A DNA stretch of 48,757 nucleotides from Sediminibacterium sp. (GCA_030726065.1 JANREK010000010.1:1-48757); one strand, 5' to 3'. Positions 16,305 through 25,948 are shown, numbered from the stretch's first letter. A program made the numbers and translations. The notes: a model not told the origin generated them from the letters alone.

Positions 16305-19160
16305 CTAGTCTAAGTACTTCCCAGTTTGGGAGGCCTTGCATTTGGATAATCCTTTGGGGATTCCGGCATAAACAACGGTTCCGCCATCCACGCCTGCTTC
16401 TGGACCCATATCAATCACCCAGTCCGCCACTTTAATCACATCGGTATTATGTTCCACTACGATGAGTGAATGGCCTTGCTCAATTAAAGCATTAAATGCT
16501 TTTAATAATTTATGGATATCATGAAAATGCAAACCCGTGGTTGGTTCATCAAAAATGAACAACATTTTATTACTTGCTTTTCCTTTGCCTAAAAAGCTGG
16601 CTAGTTTTACGCGTTGCGCTTCTCCACCACTTAAGGTGCTGCTACTTTGTCCCAACTTCACATAGCCCAATCCTACTTCTTGTAATGGACTTATGGCAAA
16701 TACAATATTTTTTTCCTCACTAAAAAATGCAATGGCTTCGTCCACACTCATCTCCAATACTTCATAAATATTTTTTCCCTTATACTGCACTTCTAATACC
16801 GCCTCTTTAAATCTTTTTCCATTACAATCCTCACAGGTTAAATGCACATCCGCTAAAAACTGCATTTCAACCAATTGCTCACCTTCACCCTTACAGGTAT
16901 CACATCTTCCACCATCCACATTGAATGAAAAGTGCTTAGGTAAAAAGCCTCTGATTTTTGATAGCGCTTGTTTGGAATATAAATCTCTTATGGCATCATA
17001 CGCTTTGATATAAGTCACCGGATTACTGCGAGATGATTTACCAATAGGATTTTGATCGACCATTTCAATTTGATCAATCAAATGTAAATCACCACTAATG
17101 GCATTATATCCACCCACAATTTCAGTAGGTAATTGTTTGGCTTTTAATAAAGCATTATATAAAACTTGTTTGACTAATGTTGTTTTTCCGCTACCACTTA
17201 CCCCGCTTACCACACATAAACTATGCAATGGGAATTGCACATTAATGGTTTTTAAATTATGTAAATAAGCCCCTTCTATTTTTATAAAGTGTTTTGGCAC
17301 TCTTGTTTTATCTGGGATAGGTATAGATAATACACCGCTTAAATATTTACCCGTCAAACTGTTTTTATCTTTGATCAATGCTGCTGCATTACCTGCTGCA
17401 ACTATCTCTCCACCCTGATGTGCAGCTAACGGCCCCATGTCAATAATATAATCCGCATGTCGCATAATTTGTTCATCATGCTCCACCACCACCACAGTAT
17501 TGCCTAAGTCCCTTAGATTTTGTAAAACTTTAATTAACCTTTCTGTATCCCTTGAATGCAATCCAATACTTGGTTCATCTAAAATATACAAGGAGTTGGT
17601 TAAATTACTTCCCAAACACCTGGTTAATTGTATTCTTTGACTTTCGCCACCACTCAAACTATTTGCCAAACGAGATAAGGTCAAATAACCCAATCCTACA
17701 TCCATTAAAGTTTGTATGCGTTGTTCAAGTTCTATTAATAATCTTTTGGCTACTTGATTATCATGCGCAGATAATTTTAAATCCGTAAACCAAATTTGTA
17801 AATCTCTTACTGGCATCGCACACAATTCTCCAATATGCTTACCTCTTATTTTTACATATAATGCTTCCTTGCGGACACGGTATCCTTCACAATCGGAACA
17901 ATTGGTTCGGCCTCGATACCTACTTAACATCACCCTAAATTGCACTTTATACAAATGCGCTTTTACATCTTCAAAAAAAGCATCAATCCCTAACGCTTTA
18001 CCAACTCCTTTCCATAACTGGGTTTCCTGCGTTTTGGTTAATTTATTAATTGGTTGATGGATGAGGAATCCAGCCTTTCCAGCTTCCTTCACAAACTGAT
18101 CCTTCCACCAAACTAATTTTTCTCCTTTCCAAGGTGCTACCCCGCCGTCGTACACTGATAAATTTGGATTGGGGATGACTAAGTTTTCATCAATGCCTAA
18201 TACCTGACTATAGCCTTCACAGGTGGGACATGCACCATAAGGATTATTGAATGAAAATAAATTAGGACTGGGTTCATCAAATTCAATGCCATCCAATGTG
18301 AACTTATTATTGAATGTTTTTAAGATAGTATCATTTTGCTCCACCCATAATAAGCCTTCTCCTTCGTAAAAAGCAGTTCCAATAGAATCACTTATTCTGT
18401 GAATATCATCCTCATCAAAATCTTTTACAACCACCCTGTCTATTAAAACATATACATCATGTGCCTTTACCAATTTGGTGATTTCAGCTTTAGTCATCGC
18501 TAATCCATCTTCAATTCTTAAAATGGTCGATGTGGATTCCGCAGCTTTCACTTTTTTATCATTGACAGATGCACCACCTGCCCTTAAGTAAATACGGGCG
18601 AAGCCTTTTTGTAATAATATATTTAACTCCTCCTGAATTTCTCGTTTCGCTTGTTGCTTGAATGGAACAATGATCACCATTTTATCTCCTGCTTTCCCTT
18701 TTTGGATAAACTCCAACACATCCTGCACATCCTGCTTTTTTACTTCCTGCCCACTGATGGGTGAGATGGTTTTACCAACGCGCGCATAAAATACACGGAG
18801 ATAATCATAAATTTCAGTCATGCTCCCCACTGTACTTCGCGGGGTACGTGTTACCACTTTTTGCTCAATAGCAATGGCAGGACACAAGCCTTTGATATAA
18901 TCCACATCTGGCTTGCCCATCCGTGACATAAATTGCCTTGCATAGGAGGAAAGACTTTCCGCATAGCGTCTTTGCCCCTCCGCAAATAAGGTATCAATGG
19001 TTAAAGATGATTTACCGCTGCCTGAGACCCCTGTAACCACAATAAATTGGTTCCGCGGGAATAAAGCGTTTACATTTTTTAAATTATGCACCCTTGCACC
19101 CACAACTTGTATGTCATTACTTGCCGATGGGGCTTTTTTCACTTTTTTAGTCTCCAGCAT
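16305..19160 (-). CDS. uvrA: excinuclease ABC subunit A
   Basis: A 951-aa UvrA, the ATP-dependent damage sensor of nucleotide excision repair. Two ABC modules are present: the first has GVSGSGKSSL near residues 43-52 and LSGGESQRIQL, the second GVSGSGKTTL and LSGGEAQRVKL. Zinc modules CPTCEGY, CSDCEGY, and CDTCKGEGE with CEDCNGKRF are intact. Length is normal. I start at ATG 19160 (MLETKKVKKAPS); a start at 19220 would add unrelated residues. No other uvr gene is in the window. Confidence 0.97.
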   Translation of the reverse strand: MLETKKVKKAPSASNDIQVVGARVHNLKNVNALFPRNQFIVVTGVSGSGKSSLTIDTLFAEGQRRYAESLSSYARQFMSRMGKPDVDYIKGLCPAIAIEQKVVTRTPRSTVGSMTEIYDYLRVFYARVGKTISPISGQEVKKQDVQDVLEFIQKGKAGDKMVIIVPFKQQAKREIQEELNILLQKGFARIYLRAGGASVNDKKVKAAESTSTILRIEDGLAMTKAEITKLVKAHDVYVLIDRVVVKDFDEDDIHRISDSIGTAFYEGEGLLWVEQNDTILKTFNNKFTLDGIEFDEPSPNLFSFNNPYGACPTCEGYSQVLGIDENLVIPNPNLSVYDGGVAPWKGEKLVWWKDQFVKEAGKAGFLIHQPINKLTKTQETQLWKGVGKALGIDAFFEDVKAHLYKVQFRVMLSRYRGRTNCSDCEGYRVRKEALYVKIRGKHIGELCAMPVRDLQIWFTDLKLSAHDNQVAKRLLIELEQRIQTLMDVGLGYLTLSRLANSLSGGESQRIQLTRCLGSNLTNSLYILDEPSIGLHSRDTERLIKVLQNLRDLGNTVVVVEHDEQIMRHADYIIDMGPLAAHQGGEIVAAGNAAALIKDKNSLTGKYLSGVLSIPIPDKTRVPKHFIKIEGAYLHNLKTINVQFPLHSLCVVSGVSGSGKTTLVKQVLYNALLKAKQLPTEIVGGYNAISGDLHLIDQIEMVDQNPIGKSSRSNPVTYIKAYDAIRDLYSKQALSKIRGFLPKHFSFNVDGGRCDTCKGEGEQLVEMQFLADVHLTCEDCNGKRFKEAVLEVQYKGKNIYEVLEMSVDEAIAFFSEEKNIVFAISPLQEVGLGYVKLGQSSSTLSGGEAQRVKLASFLGKGKASNKMLFIFDEPTTGLHFHDIHKLLKAFNALIEQGHSLIVVEHNTDVIKVADWVIDMGPEAGVDGGTVVYAGIPKGLSKCKASQTGKYLD

Positions 19161-19334
19161 ATAGCAAATTAACACAATCCTAGGCAATTGGTTCAAGGAT
19201 TTGATAGTTTCTTTTCCCACTAAAAATGTGGATAGCTTTTAAGCGATTTTCTTGTTTTCCACAAATGGAATTTCAACCCATTTTGCGAGTAATTTTCCAA
19301 TACTAACCTATCGAACTACTATAAAAAACAAGGC

Positions 19335-19916
19335 ATGAACAAAACTGTACTCCTAAGCGACTATGAATTAATTGCATCCTTTCAACAAGGAAATACACGC
19401 GCTTTTGATACCTTAATTGACCGTTACCAAGAAAAAATTTACAACACCATTTTATTTATGGTGAAAGACAGTTATTTAGCGGAGGATTTGATTCAGGAGA
19501 TTTTTATTAAAATCATCGACAACATCAAACAAAAAAAATACGCAGAAGAAGGTAAATTTTTGCCTTGGGCTTTGCGCATTTCTCACAACTTTTGTATCGA
19601 TCATTTTAGAAAAGTAAAACGTACACCAACCATTAAAACAAGTGATGATCAGGATATATTTGAAGTGATTAAATTTTCAGATCATGCTGCAGATTACAAA
19701 ATGACGCGTAGTCAAACACATAAAAATATTCAAGAGTTAGTGGACTTACTTTCTGAAGAACAAAGAGAAATTATTGTTTTAAGACATTACGCCAATTTGA
19801 GCTTTAAGGAAATTGCGCAAATGACCAACTGTAGTATCAATACCGCTTTAGGAAGAATGCGTTACGGTTTAATCAATCTCAGAAAGATGATGAACGAACG
19901 TGGCATGAGCTTATAA
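19335..19916 (+). CDS. RNA polymerase ECF-type sigma factor
   Basis: A 193-aa sigma-70 family protein with only regions 2 and 4. Region 2 (about 25-90) contains DTLIDRYQEKIYNTILF and SYLAEDLIQEIFIKI; region 4 (about 130-185) contains LSEEQREIIVLRHYANLSFKEIAQM and a helix-turn-helix ending NTALGRMRYGLINLRK. No anti-sigma factor gene is adjacent, unlike many ECF factors, so its signal is not evident. It converges with the dsbD gene across a repeat-rich terminator region. Confidence 0.9.
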   Translation: MNKTVLLSDYELIASFQQGNTRAFDTLIDRYQEKIYNTILFMVKDSYLAEDLIQEIFIKIIDNIKQKKYAEEGKFLPWALRISHNFCIDHFRKVKRTPTIKTSDDQDIFEVIKFSDHAADYKMTRSQTHKNIQELVDLLSEEQREIIVLRHYANLSFKEIAQMTNCSINTALGRMRYGLINLRKMMNERGMSL

Positions 19917-19954
19917 ATATATTGCTATTAAGAAAATATAATAGCAATATATTT
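19915..19954. repeat. 16-bp perfect hairpin over the sigma-factor stop codon
   Basis: A 16-bp perfect inverted repeat (arms 19915-19930 and 19939-19954, 8-nt loop) starts within the stop codon of the sigma factor. It is A/T-rich with a TTGCTAT core and is probably an mRNA 3'-end stabiliser or a weak terminator. Confidence 0.7.
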
Positions 19955-19963
19955 AATCCTCTA

Positions 19964-20000
19964 ATGACTTTATTAAAAAAGCGCCTATTGGCGCTTTTTT
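19964..20000. terminator. bidirectional terminator, copy 1 of a 37-nt repeat
   Basis: A symmetrical terminator AAAAAAGCGCC, TATT, GGCGCTTTTTT (19975-20000) preceded by ATGACTTTATT. The whole 37-nt unit is repeated exactly at 20054-20090. It can end transcription from both sides. Confidence 0.85.
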
Positions 20001-20008
20001 GCTTCTTT

Positions 20009-20042
20009 ACATGCATCTTTTTAAAAAACTAAAGACGCATGT
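20009..20042. repeat. 12-bp inverted repeat between the two terminator copies
   Basis: ACATGCATCTTT and AAAGACGCATGT pair at 11 of 12 positions around a 10-nt loop. It fills the space between the duplicated terminators. Confidence 0.6.
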
Positions 20043-20053
20043 AATTCACTCTT

Positions 20054-20090
20054 ATGACTTTATTAAAAAAGCGCCTATTGGCGCTTTTTT
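20054..20090. terminator. bidirectional terminator, copy 2 of a 37-nt repeat
   Basis: Identical over 37 nt to 19964-20000, 90 nt downstream. On the minus strand it is the first terminator met by transcripts leaving dsbD. Confidence 0.85.
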
Positions 20091-20106
20091 AAATTCTTTA
20101 CTTTAA

Positions 20107-22038
20107 TTACTTGCTCTTATTCGCGCTACATTGCAGCCAAGCTAAATATTCGCTTGCATTGGGCGTATAGCCCACTGGATTGGATAATAATTTTTCATCC
20201 GGACTCATTACTACATACAAAGGTTGTGTGACTTGACTAAAGTTTTCTGCTTGGAATGTTGCCCACAAATCACCGACACTATTAATATCCTTAGCCTGTC
20301 CTGACTTGCTAGTATAAGTGAACCTTTTATCTACTGGCAACATGGCTTTATCGTCCACATATAAGGAAACCAAAATAAAATTATTTTGAATAAACGACAT
20401 CACTGCAGGAACGGTCCAAACATTCTCTTCCATTTTACGGCAGTTCACACAAGCCCATCCGGTAAAGTCAATCAATATTGGTTTGTTTTGCTGTTTGGAT
20501 AATAAGACTGCTTGCGCATAATCATTCATCACATTGGCTTGTAATCCATGTTTACCCTTTTCAGGCTGAAATAAACTATAGTGTGTTGGTGGCGGGAACC
20601 CACTTAAAAAATTAAGATACTTCGCATTTTGTGGCGCAATACCCACCAATAAAAAGCCTGCAAAAACAAAAGCCCCCAGTGCTAACAGTTTTCTAGTCAC
20701 TGCAATTTTTGCACCCTTTATATCATGTGGTAATAATAGTATGCCCAATAAATAAAGCGCCAAACCTATACTGATCACCGCCCAAATTCCTAAAAACACT
20801 TCGCGTTTTAATAGTCCCCAATGTTCTACCATATCCGCATTGGATAAAAATTTGAATGCCAATGCTAATTCTAAAAATGCCAATATCTTTTTTACGGTAT
20901 CCAACCAACCACCTGATTTTGGTAAGCTTTGTAACCATTGTGGAAATATTGCAAATAGCGTAAAAGGCAATGCTAATGCTACGCCAAACCCTGCCATCCC
21001 TTGTGTTAATGCCCATGCACCGCCTTGTAGTGAGCCCACTAATAAGGTGCCTAAAATAGGTCCCGTGCAGGAAAAAGAAACAATGGCTAAAGTGATGGCC
21101 ATAAAAAAGATGCCCCCAATACTTCCAAGTCCACTTTTTGAATCTGCTTTATTGGCAATACCACTAGGTAAGGATATTTCAAAAAATCCAAAAAATGAAA
21201 TACTAAAAACGATGAATATAATAAAGAAGATAATATTCAACCATGGATTGGTTGAAATACTATTAAAAATTTCAGGTTGCACATTTCCAACAACGTGGAA
21301 TGGCACACTAGCTAAAACATACACCAAGAAAATACTTAAGCCATAAAATAATCCATTGACAATGCCTTGTTTTTTTGTTTTAGATCTTTTAGTGAAAAAA
21401 GAAACCGTCACAGGTATCATTGGAAATACACAAGGCGTAATAAGCGCAATTAAACCGCCTAAAAATCCAAGGAGGAATACTTCCCAGCCGCTCGAATTTG
21501 AGGTAGTAACAGCTGCGCTACCACAGGCATCATCGGGCGGAGTGGTTGCTGTAGTGGGTAATAATATATTAAAACCGGCTACTTTAGTTCCTTTGGATAA
21601 CGCAACGGTCAATGGTAGTTCCAATGCATAAAACTGATCCCCTTTGGCTACATTTAATACAACAATTAATTTTAAACTGTCAGGCTGAAACCCTGTAATC
21701 TGTATATTTTGATTCACCTCAAAATCATTGGTAAAGACCATTGCTTGTGTAAATAAAACATCCGATTTCTTTATAGGTGCAATGGAATACTTTGGAGCTT
21801 GTAATAATTTAGCTGACTCGAGTTTACTTTTTATCAATGGCGCGTTAATTCCATCTGGATTTTCACCATACACATGCCATCCCTTGTCTATTTGCAAATT
21901 TATTTTTAAGGCGTAACTACTATCATTGATGAGTGTAGCAATTGCTTTCGCATGTACAACATTATCCGATTGGGATTGAACACCCAAGGAAACCAACAAA
22001 AAGCTGATCGTTATAAAAAAAGAAGAAATCTTATGCAA
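20107..22038 (-). CDS. dsbD: DsbD-like protein-disulfide reductase (DsbD-alpha, CcdA, thioredoxin)
   Basis: A 643-aa protein with a signal peptide (1-22), an N-terminal DsbD-alpha-like domain (about 25-150), a polytopic CcdA domain (about 185-470) with redox cysteines in TPCVFPM and FSCTGPILG, and a C-terminal thioredoxin domain (about 500-643) with WACVNCRKM. It carries electrons from cytosolic thioredoxin across the inner membrane to reduce periplasmic disulfides. The N-terminal domain has no cysteine; where DsbD-alpha should have its reactive pair it reads GDQFYALELPL. The cysteines are present in the small gene immediately upstream. Probably one operon with purQ. Confidence 0.92.
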   Translation of the reverse strand: MHKISSFFITISFLLVSLGVQSQSDNVVHAKAIATLINDSSYALKINLQIDKGWHVYGENPDGINAPLIKSKLESAKLLQAPKYSIAPIKKSDVLFTQAMVFTNDFEVNQNIQITGFQPDSLKLIVVLNVAKGDQFYALELPLTVALSKGTKVAGFNILLPTTATTPPDDACGSAAVTTSNSSGWEVFLLGFLGGLIALITPCVFPMIPVTVSFFTKRSKTKKQGIVNGLFYGLSIFLVYVLASVPFHVVGNVQPEIFNSISTNPWLNIIFFIIFIVFSISFFGFFEISLPSGIANKADSKSGLGSIGGIFFMAITLAIVSFSCTGPILGTLLVGSLQGGAWALTQGMAGFGVALALPFTLFAIFPQWLQSLPKSGGWLDTVKKILAFLELALAFKFLSNADMVEHWGLLKREVFLGIWAVISIGLALYLLGILLLPHDIKGAKIAVTRKLLALGAFVFAGFLLVGIAPQNAKYLNFLSGFPPPTHYSLFQPEKGKHGLQANVMNDYAQAVLLSKQQNKPILIDFTGWACVNCRKMEENVWTVPAVMSFIQNNFILVSLYVDDKAMLPVDKRFTYTSKSGQAKDINSVGDLWATFQAENFSQVTQPLYVVMSPDEKLLSNPVGYTPNASEYLAWLQCSANKSK

Positions 22039-22064
22039 TACTATAAAATTAAAATTTGAAACCC

Positions 22065-22514
22065 CTATTGTAACACCACCTCAAATGGAACAGATATAGG
22101 CGGTAAACATTTTTCATCATTACAAACCATATAGTCTATCGTCCCCGATAATTTTGTTTTGGAAGCTACTTTTAGTGTTACCGATTGTACAAATTGCACC
22201 TTGCCACTAAAATAGCTTATTTCAGCATCAAAATTTTTATCAAAACTTTTCTCCAACTTTCCTATTTCTTTGGCTGCCCCTTTAATTTGCACCAAAGGAT
22301 TTGTTTTAAATTCAATGGTAGTAGGAATAGGGCCTTTTTTTACAAACTGAGAGTATATATGCCAAGGCGCTTCCACATTTGCAGTCAATATAACATCATA
22401 CTGCTTATCTGCTTTTTTTACTGCTTGAAAACTCCAGTTCACTGGATTCATTCTTTGCGCTTGCGTTAAAACAGCACTGATTACAAATAGGCTTGTTAAA
22501 ATATATTTTTTCAT
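22065..22514 (-). CDS. DsbD-alpha-domain periplasmic protein
   Basis: A 149-aa secreted protein: signal peptide 1-19 (ending TQAQ), then a single DsbD N-terminal domain with NVEAPWHIYSQFV and the reactive pair in VCNDEKCLPP near the C-terminus. In E. coli DsbD this domain receives electrons from the membrane/thioredoxin modules and passes them to periplasmic partners. It lies 26 nt upstream of the DsbD-like gene on the same strand and is probably its redox partner. Function inferred from domain and context. Confidence 0.88.
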   Translation of the reverse strand: MKKYILTSLFVISAVLTQAQRMNPVNWSFQAVKKADKQYDVILTANVEAPWHIYSQFVKKGPIPTTIEFKTNPLVQIKGAAKEIGKLEKSFDKNFDAEISYFSGKVQFVQSVTLKVASKTKLSGTIDYMVCNDEKCLPPISVPFEVVLQ

Positions 22515-22537
22515 ATTGTTGCTCGTTTAATTCAGGA

Positions 22538-23200
22538 TTAATTTAATAATCCTAATATTTTAAATATTTCTTTCCCATCCACATTACTTAATGCAACAGA
22601 TGTTGCACGCTCAGGATGTGGCATCATGCCAAATACATTGCGTGCATCATTACAAATACCTGCGATATCTAATGTTGATCCATTGGGATTAGCTGCACCA
22701 CCCACATTTCCATTGGCATCGCAATACTTAAATAAAATTTGATTGTTCTTTTGCAAATGATCCAAAGTAGCCGCGTCTGCAAAATATCTTCCTTCCCCGT
22801 GTGCAATAGGGATTTGTAATGTTGCGCTATTGTCTGTTTTTATAAATACATTTTTACAAATAAATTGTTGGTTGGCATTTTGCAATAAAGCGCCAGGCAA
22901 TAAGCCACTTTCACATAAAATTTGAAATCCGTTACACACGCCTAATACCTTACCTCCTTTATTTGCAAATTCGATGACAGATTGCATCATTGGACTGAAT
23001 TTCGCAATGGCACCACAACGCAAATAATCACCGTAGGAAAAACCACCGGGAAGCACAATACAATCCTCGGTATTAAAATGTGATAGGTCGCTGTCCTTAT
23101 GCCATAACATTTCAACAGGCGCTCCAAGATCCTTTTCTAAGGCATCTTGCATGTCTCTGTCACAATTAGATCCCGGGAATACTAAAACACCAAATTTCAT
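22538..23200 (-). CDS. purQ: phosphoribosylformylglycinamidine synthase subunit I (glutaminase)
   Basis: A 220-aa class I glutamine amidotransferase feeding ammonia to PurL in step 4 of purine synthesis. Seen: [10 protein letters not shown] at the start, [15 protein letters not shown], the nucleophile Cys in GVCNGFQIL (about residue 87), and the catalytic His-Glu in MMPHPERA. Length is that of stand-alone PurQ, so this organism uses the split PurQ/PurL (and PurS) type. No other pur gene is near. A TAACTTTG box lies 40 nt upstream. Confidence 0.97.
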   Translation of the reverse strand: MKFGVLVFPGSNCDRDMQDALEKDLGAPVEMLWHKDSDLSHFNTEDCIVLPGGFSYGDYLRCGAIAKFSPMMQSVIEFANKGGKVLGVCNGFQILCESGLLPGALLQNANQQFICKNVFIKTDNSATLQIPIAHGEGRYFADAATLDHLQKNNQILFKYCDANGNVGGAANPNGSTLDIAGICNDARNVFGMMPHPERATSVALSNVDGKEIFKILGLLN

Positions 23201-23239
23201 ATACTAAAGATTAATATTTTAAGGTAGGTATTGAAGGGA

Positions 23240-23247
23240 CAAAGTTA
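23240..23247 (-). promoter_or_regulatory. candidate -7 element of purQ
   Basis: Minus strand 23247-23240 reads TAACTTTG (exact TAnnTTTG), predicting a leader of about 36 nt. No clear -33 element. Confidence 0.5.
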
Positions 23248-23284
23248 ACAAATTATGGGTGCTAATTTGGGGTAAATTCTTCAC

Positions 23285-24256
23285 TTATGCAAGGTGGTTA
23301 TACACAATAATCAGGGCGGCGGACCAAAATAAAAGGTTGGGAATCAATAGCCTTTTTGGGGTAGCGTAAGCAAAACTTATAAAACAGGCCAATGGGGTTA
23401 ATATGATTGCGGAAGCATATAATGCTTGAGAAGAAAAAATAATGGGTTGGAAAAAACAAACCAACAGGGTCAAGAAAAGGACCCCCCAGTATTTTCGTAC
23501 CTGTATGATAAAACGGGATTGTTGTTGTTGCCAAAAATAAAATCCAGTTAATAATTGCACCCCCATGATACCTAAAGCCAAAATGATATTTAGCTCAGGT
23601 TTCACCAATGGATTTTTCCAATCCAATCTTGGTAAAAATTGGATGAAATAGGGCGCTTGATTGGTTAAAAAAACAAATGCAAATAAAAAATAAAAAGGAA
23701 GTATGAAACCCATTAATAATACCAACCACTCTGGCAACCTAAAGGGTCGAATAATGGCAAGTGCAAATGAAACTATCGGAATTAAAATAGCAATAGGTTC
23801 ATATAATAAGATAGAAACACCTACAATTAATCCAATATTAAATTCAAGTGTTTTGGGTTGCGTTTGATCATATAATCTAAAAATTTTAATGAGTATCCAA
23901 ATCACCAAAGAATTTGCAATTAATCCTGCACTAATTTCATCCCAATAGGGAAATAAAGCAGTTAATATAATATAGGCGAATGCGGGTAAATAACTAATGT
24001 TTTGAAACATTTTAAATTGACTCAACATTGCATTTAACCTCACTGCTTGACTAACAACAAGTAATTGAAAAAATAACACCAATGCGATGGGTGGCAGGGA
24101 CCTTATATAATGTACTAGTAAATAAGCCAACAAACCATCCGACTCGTTAGCGATAACAATTGGTGGTGTTATCCATTGATGAAAATGTAGAATTACACTT
24201 AATACAAGTATAAAAATTAAATTAATATCAGCTTTGTCCCTGAATAAAAAAACCAC
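23285..24256 (-). CDS. DUF6427-like polytopic membrane protein
   Basis: A 323-aa protein with about ten hydrophobic segments spread over its whole length and short polar loops; it begins with a charged stretch (FLFRDKADINLIF) typical of the DUF6427 family of Bacteroidota. No catalytic motif is evident, and the family's function is unknown. It starts 6 nt after the preceding secreted-protein gene, so the two are cotranscribed. Family assignment is from overall pattern and is moderate. Confidence 0.75.
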   Translation of the reverse strand: MVFLFRDKADINLIFILVLSVILHFHQWITPPIVIANESDGLLAYLLVHYIRSLPPIALVLFFQLLVVSQAVRLNAMLSQFKMFQNISYLPAFAYIILTALFPYWDEISAGLIANSLVIWILIKIFRLYDQTQPKTLEFNIGLIVGVSILLYEPIAILIPIVSFALAIIRPFRLPEWLVLLMGFILPFYFLFAFVFLTNQAPYFIQFLPRLDWKNPLVKPELNIILALGIMGVQLLTGFYFWQQQQSRFIIQVRKYWGVLFLTLLVCFFQPIIFSSQALYASAIILTPLACFISFAYATPKRLLIPNLLFWSAALIIVYNHLA

Positions 24257-24262
24257 TTTGTG

Positions 24263-25882
24263 CTATTTAAATTTAATTTTTGCAAAACCAATTCTACTTT
24301 TATATTGATAAGGTAAAATAGCTTCATGATCGCTCACCTGCTTCAACATACGAGGCATCCATTCATAGTTTTTTTCATTGGCCATTACTACAGCCCCTTT
24401 GTCTAGTTGTCCTTGCTTTGTTAAACTATTAAAAACAAAAGTATGCTGCCCTTTACGTTTTTGGTGGTACAAGAAATGTAAACCATCTTGATTTTCAATG
24501 GTGCCATAGCCAATGAACTGATCCACATTTTGATCGTTTTGCGATTTGTCAATTGTTTTAATCGATTGTAAATTACCTTTTGTATCAAATGATAATAGCG
24601 CAATTTTATTGGCGTTATATGTCACCGATGGATAGCCATAAAATGCAAATGGATTACCCCACATAAACGGATTGCCCCAGAAATTAAATCCCCATGGTCC
24701 CATACCCCATGAATTAAATCCCCATGGCCCCATACCCCAACCAAATCGTGCCCATGGATAAAAACCAAATGGCCTATTCCAATAATTAAAAATAAATGGA
24801 TTGTAAAAAGCGCCGCCCCAATAAAAATCCCATCTTGAAAAATAGTTATTGCGATTTGAATAAGAATCAGCGGCTTCCGCAATCACCATATAACTTCCAT
24901 CGGCTTGTGTAGTAACTTTATCCAAATAGTAAGTATCAAAAACATTTTTTAAATTTCGCTTACTTGAAACTGCGCCTCTGTTATAATCAGTAAAGCGATT
25001 TGCATTCGTTAAAATTTCTTTCTTTGCTGCAATGTCCCATAAATAAGAATATAAGCCTTCTATATGCCCCTTTTTTTCGGTGGCATAAAAGGAGTTTAAG
25101 ATTACTTGGCCTTTGGCATTATCAACTTTAAGTCTGATATCATCTAATTCCAAACTAACATTCACAATCGCAGACTCAATCACTTCTTTTCCATCAGCGG
25201 ACAAATACAATAAACTCACTGCAGGCGCCATATTGGTCTGCGTGATATTACGCAAACAAAATAAATTGCCTTTGTTGTCCAAAGCAAAATCGGATAAGGT
25301 ACTTTTTTTATTTTGAGATTGTACGATGATTTCAGCTTCAGTCAATAATTCGAAATTTTTATTTAGCGAAATTGTTTTTACCTTAATTGCAGACGCGTTT
25401 GTCTTATTGATGCTGAATAATGATATTTTTTCATGATCATCACTTCTCAATAAATTAAAAACCTTCGTGCCTGATCCTGGTCTCACCTTATCCGCTGTAT
25501 CCATTATTTTAGGTTCCCCGATTAATTTACCATCTGCATTTAATTTCGCAACTGCTGCATATACGGTAGCGTTCACTTGGAATTGATAAAAAATAACTAC
25601 CTGATCATTGGATGTAATAAACTCTACCCCATTTAATGATTTTGGCAAAAAAGACAAATCATTCTGCTTAACTATTTGCATCTGCTCATTATACTGTGCA
25701 ATGGTTGAAATACCTGCATTATTTTTAAAAATCCAATAATGACTGCCTACTTTTCCCAACACTTCATACTGCATGGCCTCCTTATCGGTTTTTTCGATGG
25801 CAGATGCAATATAAGATTGCGCTTGACACCATTGCCCTCCAATGAATAGGGTGATAAAAAAACTTAAAATTGACTTTTTCAT
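24263..25882 (-). CDS. secreted protein of unknown function with Trp/Gly/Phe-rich insert
   Basis: A 539-aa exported protein (signal peptide 1-21, ending CQAQ) that I cannot assign to a family. Most of it looks like a beta-propeller or related all-beta repeat, with segments such as VKLNADGKL, FALDNKGNLF and LLSFDTKGNLQ. Between about residues 345 and 415 there is a strongly aromatic, glycine-rich stretch with tandem units (GMGPWGFN twice, WGNPF twice). The codon pattern runs smoothly into and out of this stretch, so it is part of the gene. Start at ATG 25882 (MKKSILSFF). A TAAATTTG box lies 20 nt upstream. Confidence 0.85.
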   Translation of the reverse strand: MKKSILSFFITLFIGGQWCQAQSYIASAIEKTDKEAMQYEVLGKVGSHYWIFKNNAGISTIAQYNEQMQIVKQNDLSFLPKSLNGVEFITSNDQVVIFYQFQVNATVYAAVAKLNADGKLIGEPKIMDTADKVRPGSGTKVFNLLRSDDHEKISLFSINKTNASAIKVKTISLNKNFELLTEAEIIVQSQNKKSTLSDFALDNKGNLFCLRNITQTNMAPAVSLLYLSADGKEVIESAIVNVSLELDDIRLKVDNAKGQVILNSFYATEKKGHIEGLYSYLWDIAAKKEILTNANRFTDYNRGAVSSKRNLKNVFDTYYLDKVTTQADGSYMVIAEAADSYSNRNNYFSRWDFYWGGAFYNPFIFNYWNRPFGFYPWARFGWGMGPWGFNSWGMGPWGFNFWGNPFMWGNPFAFYGYPSVTYNANKIALLSFDTKGNLQSIKTIDKSQNDQNVDQFIGYGTIENQDGLHFLYHQKRKGQHTFVFNSLTKQGQLDKGAVVMANEKNYEWMPRMLKQVSDHEAILPYQYKSRIGFAKIKFK

Positions 25883-25902
25883 AGCATTCGAATTTATATA
25901 CA

Positions 25903-25910
25903 CAAATTTA
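25903..25910 (-). promoter_or_regulatory. candidate -7 element of the aromatic-rich secreted protein gene
   Basis: Minus strand 25910-25903 reads TAAATTTG (exact TAnnTTTG), with a predicted leader of about 16 nt. Confidence 0.45.
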
Positions 25911-25948
25911 ATACAATATTTAGCTTGAATGGGTATTAGGCGTTAATA

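Noticed and set aside
24690..24745. Frameshift producing the Trp/Gly-rich segment
   Set aside because: The reading frame is continuous and similar beta-strand segments occur before and after it in the same frame, so it is a real insert.
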